A stretch of DNA of 6,043 nucleotides, taken from Pseudomonas nitroreducens (lineage in GTDB: Bacteria > Pseudomonadota > Gammaproteobacteria > Pseudomonadales > Pseudomonadaceae). Of the stretch, positions 5,437-6,043 are shown in pieces (the first letter of the stretch is position 1; each line of letters opens with the position of its first letter). The position numbers and the translations under genes were made by a program. The stretch spans positions 1-6,043 of the forward strand of contig NZ_JACHLI010000069.1 of NCBI RefSeq assembly GCF_014204515.1, in the 5' to 3' direction. The notes beneath the pieces were generated by a model. The model searched no databases. It worked only from the letters and a program-made list of their open reading frames with translations, and was not told where the DNA came from.

Positions 5437-5619
5437 CTACGAGGTTGAGGAGTCGCCACGCGTCGTCGTCAAGCGAAGGGTGGCGGACCGCGCAGGGTTG
5501 ACGAACCGGGAGATGGAACCGGCAGACCCGAGGGTCTCCCCGCGCGATCCGCCATAGAGCCAGTAGTGAATACTACAGGCATGAAAGGGCCTACAGGAAA
5601 CCACCGCTGTTTCCCGCAT
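5437..5619 (-). CDS. Small ORF (60 aa) upstream of the BRO-N gene
   Basis: An ATG at 5619 opens a 60-codon frame whose TAG (5437-5439) lies 13 nt before the BRO-N start. The C-terminal half, GGSRGETLGSAGSISRFVNPARSATLRLTTTRG, is Gly/Ser/Arg-rich. It resembles small uncharacterised proteins I associate with Pseudomonas, but this is memory and not a search. The ribosome site is weak (GAAAG about 4 nt upstream). It could be a leader peptide controlling BRO-N translation or a small protein in its own right. No transmembrane segment or known domain is seen. Confidence rests on tight spacing and a shared strand. Confidence 0.45.
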   Translation of the reverse strand: MRETAVVSCRPFHACSIHYWLYGGSRGETLGSAGSISRFVNPARSATLRLTTTRGDSSTS

Positions 5620-5666
5620 ACGCTTTCAGCGCTTTCGCGCCATCTCAATTCCGGTCGTCAAACCAG

Positions 5667-5686
5667 GTCACGGGATCGACCGTGAC
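5667..5686. repeat. 7-bp stem-loop
   Basis: GTCACGG (5667-5673) pairs exactly with CCGTGAC (5680-5686) around GATCGA. It lies about 50 bp upstream of the small ORF's start on the minus strand. It may be an operator or a leader RNA hairpin. Confidence 0.55.
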
Positions 5687-5703
5687 GGGCGGAGGATGGG
5701 GGA

Positions 5704-5734
5704 GCACTTTCCGATGCAGCAACCTGCAAAGTGC
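5704..5734. repeat. Two-step stem-loop
   Basis: GCACTTT (5704-5710) pairs with AAAGTGC (5728-5734). An inner GCAG (5716-5719) and CTGC (5724-5727) stack directly on it on one side, leaving CCGAT as a bulge on the other. No U-run follows on either strand, so a terminator is unlikely. It fits a structured leader RNA. Confidence 0.55.
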
Positions 5735-5845
5735 GTAGGAACTCGGGAAGCGTGTTTCCAAGAGTGGGCTTTTATATGGGCGGTGCGGTGCCTGGGCGTG
5801 CCCATGCGGCCGCGCGATGCCGAGCCTGTGCGTAGAGAGGGGCTG

Positions 5846-5859
5846 CTTCTATATAGAAG
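5846..5859. repeat. 14-bp perfect palindrome CTTCTATATAGAAG
   Basis: A perfect AT-rich palindrome within GC-rich DNA, about 45 bp upstream of the -35 box at 5903. It could be an operator for a dimeric regulator of either the rightward promoter or the leftward BRO-N unit. Chance is possible for this length. Confidence 0.45.
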
Positions 5860-5902
5860 AGGGCAGGGGAGAGGCCCTTTGTCATCTTTCTGCAAAAAGT
5901 CG

Positions 5903-5930
5903 TTGACGGCCGATTTAAACTCCCTATAAT
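5903..5930 (+). promoter_or_regulatory. Near-consensus sigma-70 promoter, stable-RNA type
   Basis: TTGACG (5903-5908) and a perfect TATAAT (5925-5930) are 16 bp apart. An A-rich stretch (TGCAAAAAG, 5891-5899) just upstream could act as an UP element. GCGCACC follows the -10 box; GC-rich discriminators of this kind mark rRNA and tRNA promoters under stringent control. Transcription would start near 5937 and leave the window to the right. An rRNA or tRNA operon is my best guess, but no such gene is within view. Confidence 0.7.
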
Positions 5931-5936
5931 GCGCAC

Positions 5937-6043
5937 CACTCCCAGCGGCGAAGCGCTGAAAGAACTTGAAAATCAAGTACTTACAGAGATTCTAAGGTGA
6001 GAGTGGTGGTCAGGCAGGTGATTCACTTGCCGCCTTCTGCAGC
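5937..6043 (+). other. Leader downstream of the strong promoter, product unresolved
   Basis: Transcribed from the promoter at 5903-5930 if that is active. A stem can form between 6013-6021 and 6023-6031 with one G-T pair. An open frame from GTG near 6000 (VRVVVRQVIHLPPSA) is preceded by an AAGG-like sequence, so a protein start is possible, but nothing identifies it. No mature rRNA or tRNA sequence is seen before the window ends. Confidence 0.3.

Larger units (their letters stand above)
5620..5902 (-). promoter_or_regulatory. Hairpin-rich non-coding region upstream of the BRO-N unit
   Basis: I see no convincing gene in these 283 bp; the frames that cross it (5668-5976 minus, 5696-5929 plus) have no ribosome site or family features. 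It holds two clear stem-loops (5667-5686 and 5704-5734), a GGAA/TTCC dyad near 5746-5759 and a 14-bp palindrome (5846-5859). The leftward promoter for the small ORF and the BRO-N gene should lie here. No consensus -35/-10 pair stands out on the minus strand. Confidence 0.4.

Noticed and set aside
5025..5501. 158-codon plus-strand frame rich in Val/Gly/Asp
   Set aside because: It is the antisense shadow of the BRO-N gene in GC-rich DNA, with no family features.
1..6043. CRISPR array or toxin-antitoxin pair
   Set aside because: No regularly spaced repeats with unique spacers exist, and the only small gene pairs (AlpA-DUF3987, small ORF-BRO-N) do not match known toxin-antitoxin families.

Overview
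The window most likely comes from a Pseudomonas or a close gammaproteobacterial relative. The tRNA-Pro remnant, the P4-type integrase, the BRO-N gene and the clear Shine-Dalgarno sites all fit this, but the genus is inferred from sequence feel and not from any search. It covers the right-hand part of a small integrated mobile element and about 1.2 kb of flanking DNA.

Left block (1-2754). Positions 37-344 hold no recognisable gene. They contain a run of dyad symmetries, ending in a perfect 38-bp palindrome at 136-173. A possible gene start points left out of the window at 36. To the right is a tight two-gene operon: an AlpA-family DNA-binding regulator (345-632), then a DUF3987/YfjI-type ATPase-like protein (629-2065), joined by an ATGA overlap. 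A convergent, unrecognised 230-codon gene (2062-2754, minus strand) overlaps the end of the DUF3987 gene by 4 bp. This block is visibly AT-richer than the rest and uses AGA/AGG arginine codons freely. The regulator plus replication-type protein, with no structural genes in view, resembles a phage satellite or a CP4-57/P4-like island.

Middle block (2763-3244) is a graveyard. The C-terminal end of one tyrosine integrase, still showing its active-site Tyr motif, is fused to the 5' part of an IS5-family transposase broken by several small indels.

Integrase and right end (3269-4864). An intact P4-type tyrosine integrase on the minus strand has all its catalytic residues. Four exact copies of GTTGCCAATT lie just upstream of its start, spaced close to helical turns, and are candidate integrase or excisionase binding sites. 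The 3' part of a tRNA-Pro(GGG) gene, from the anticodon stem to CCA, lies at about 4818-4864 without a 5' half. This is the expected attR, so an intact tRNA-Pro gene should lie left of the window at the other end of the element. A perfect hairpin terminator follows at 4871-4904.

Right flank (4905-6043). This part is GC-rich. It encodes a BRO-N domain protein (4965-5423, minus strand), preceded by a small ORF that ends 13 nt before it. Upstream is a hairpin-rich non-coding stretch, then a near-consensus sigma-70 promoter with a GC-rich discriminator (5903-5930), facing right toward something beyond the window.

Working together: the integrase and the tRNA-derived att site would handle integration and excision. 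AlpA-type regulators are known to drive excision or integrase expression in related islands. The DUF3987 protein may act in element replication. The 230-codon gene is unassigned cargo or an accessory factor. The fossil integrase implies that the integration module was replaced, or that two elements merged at this locus.
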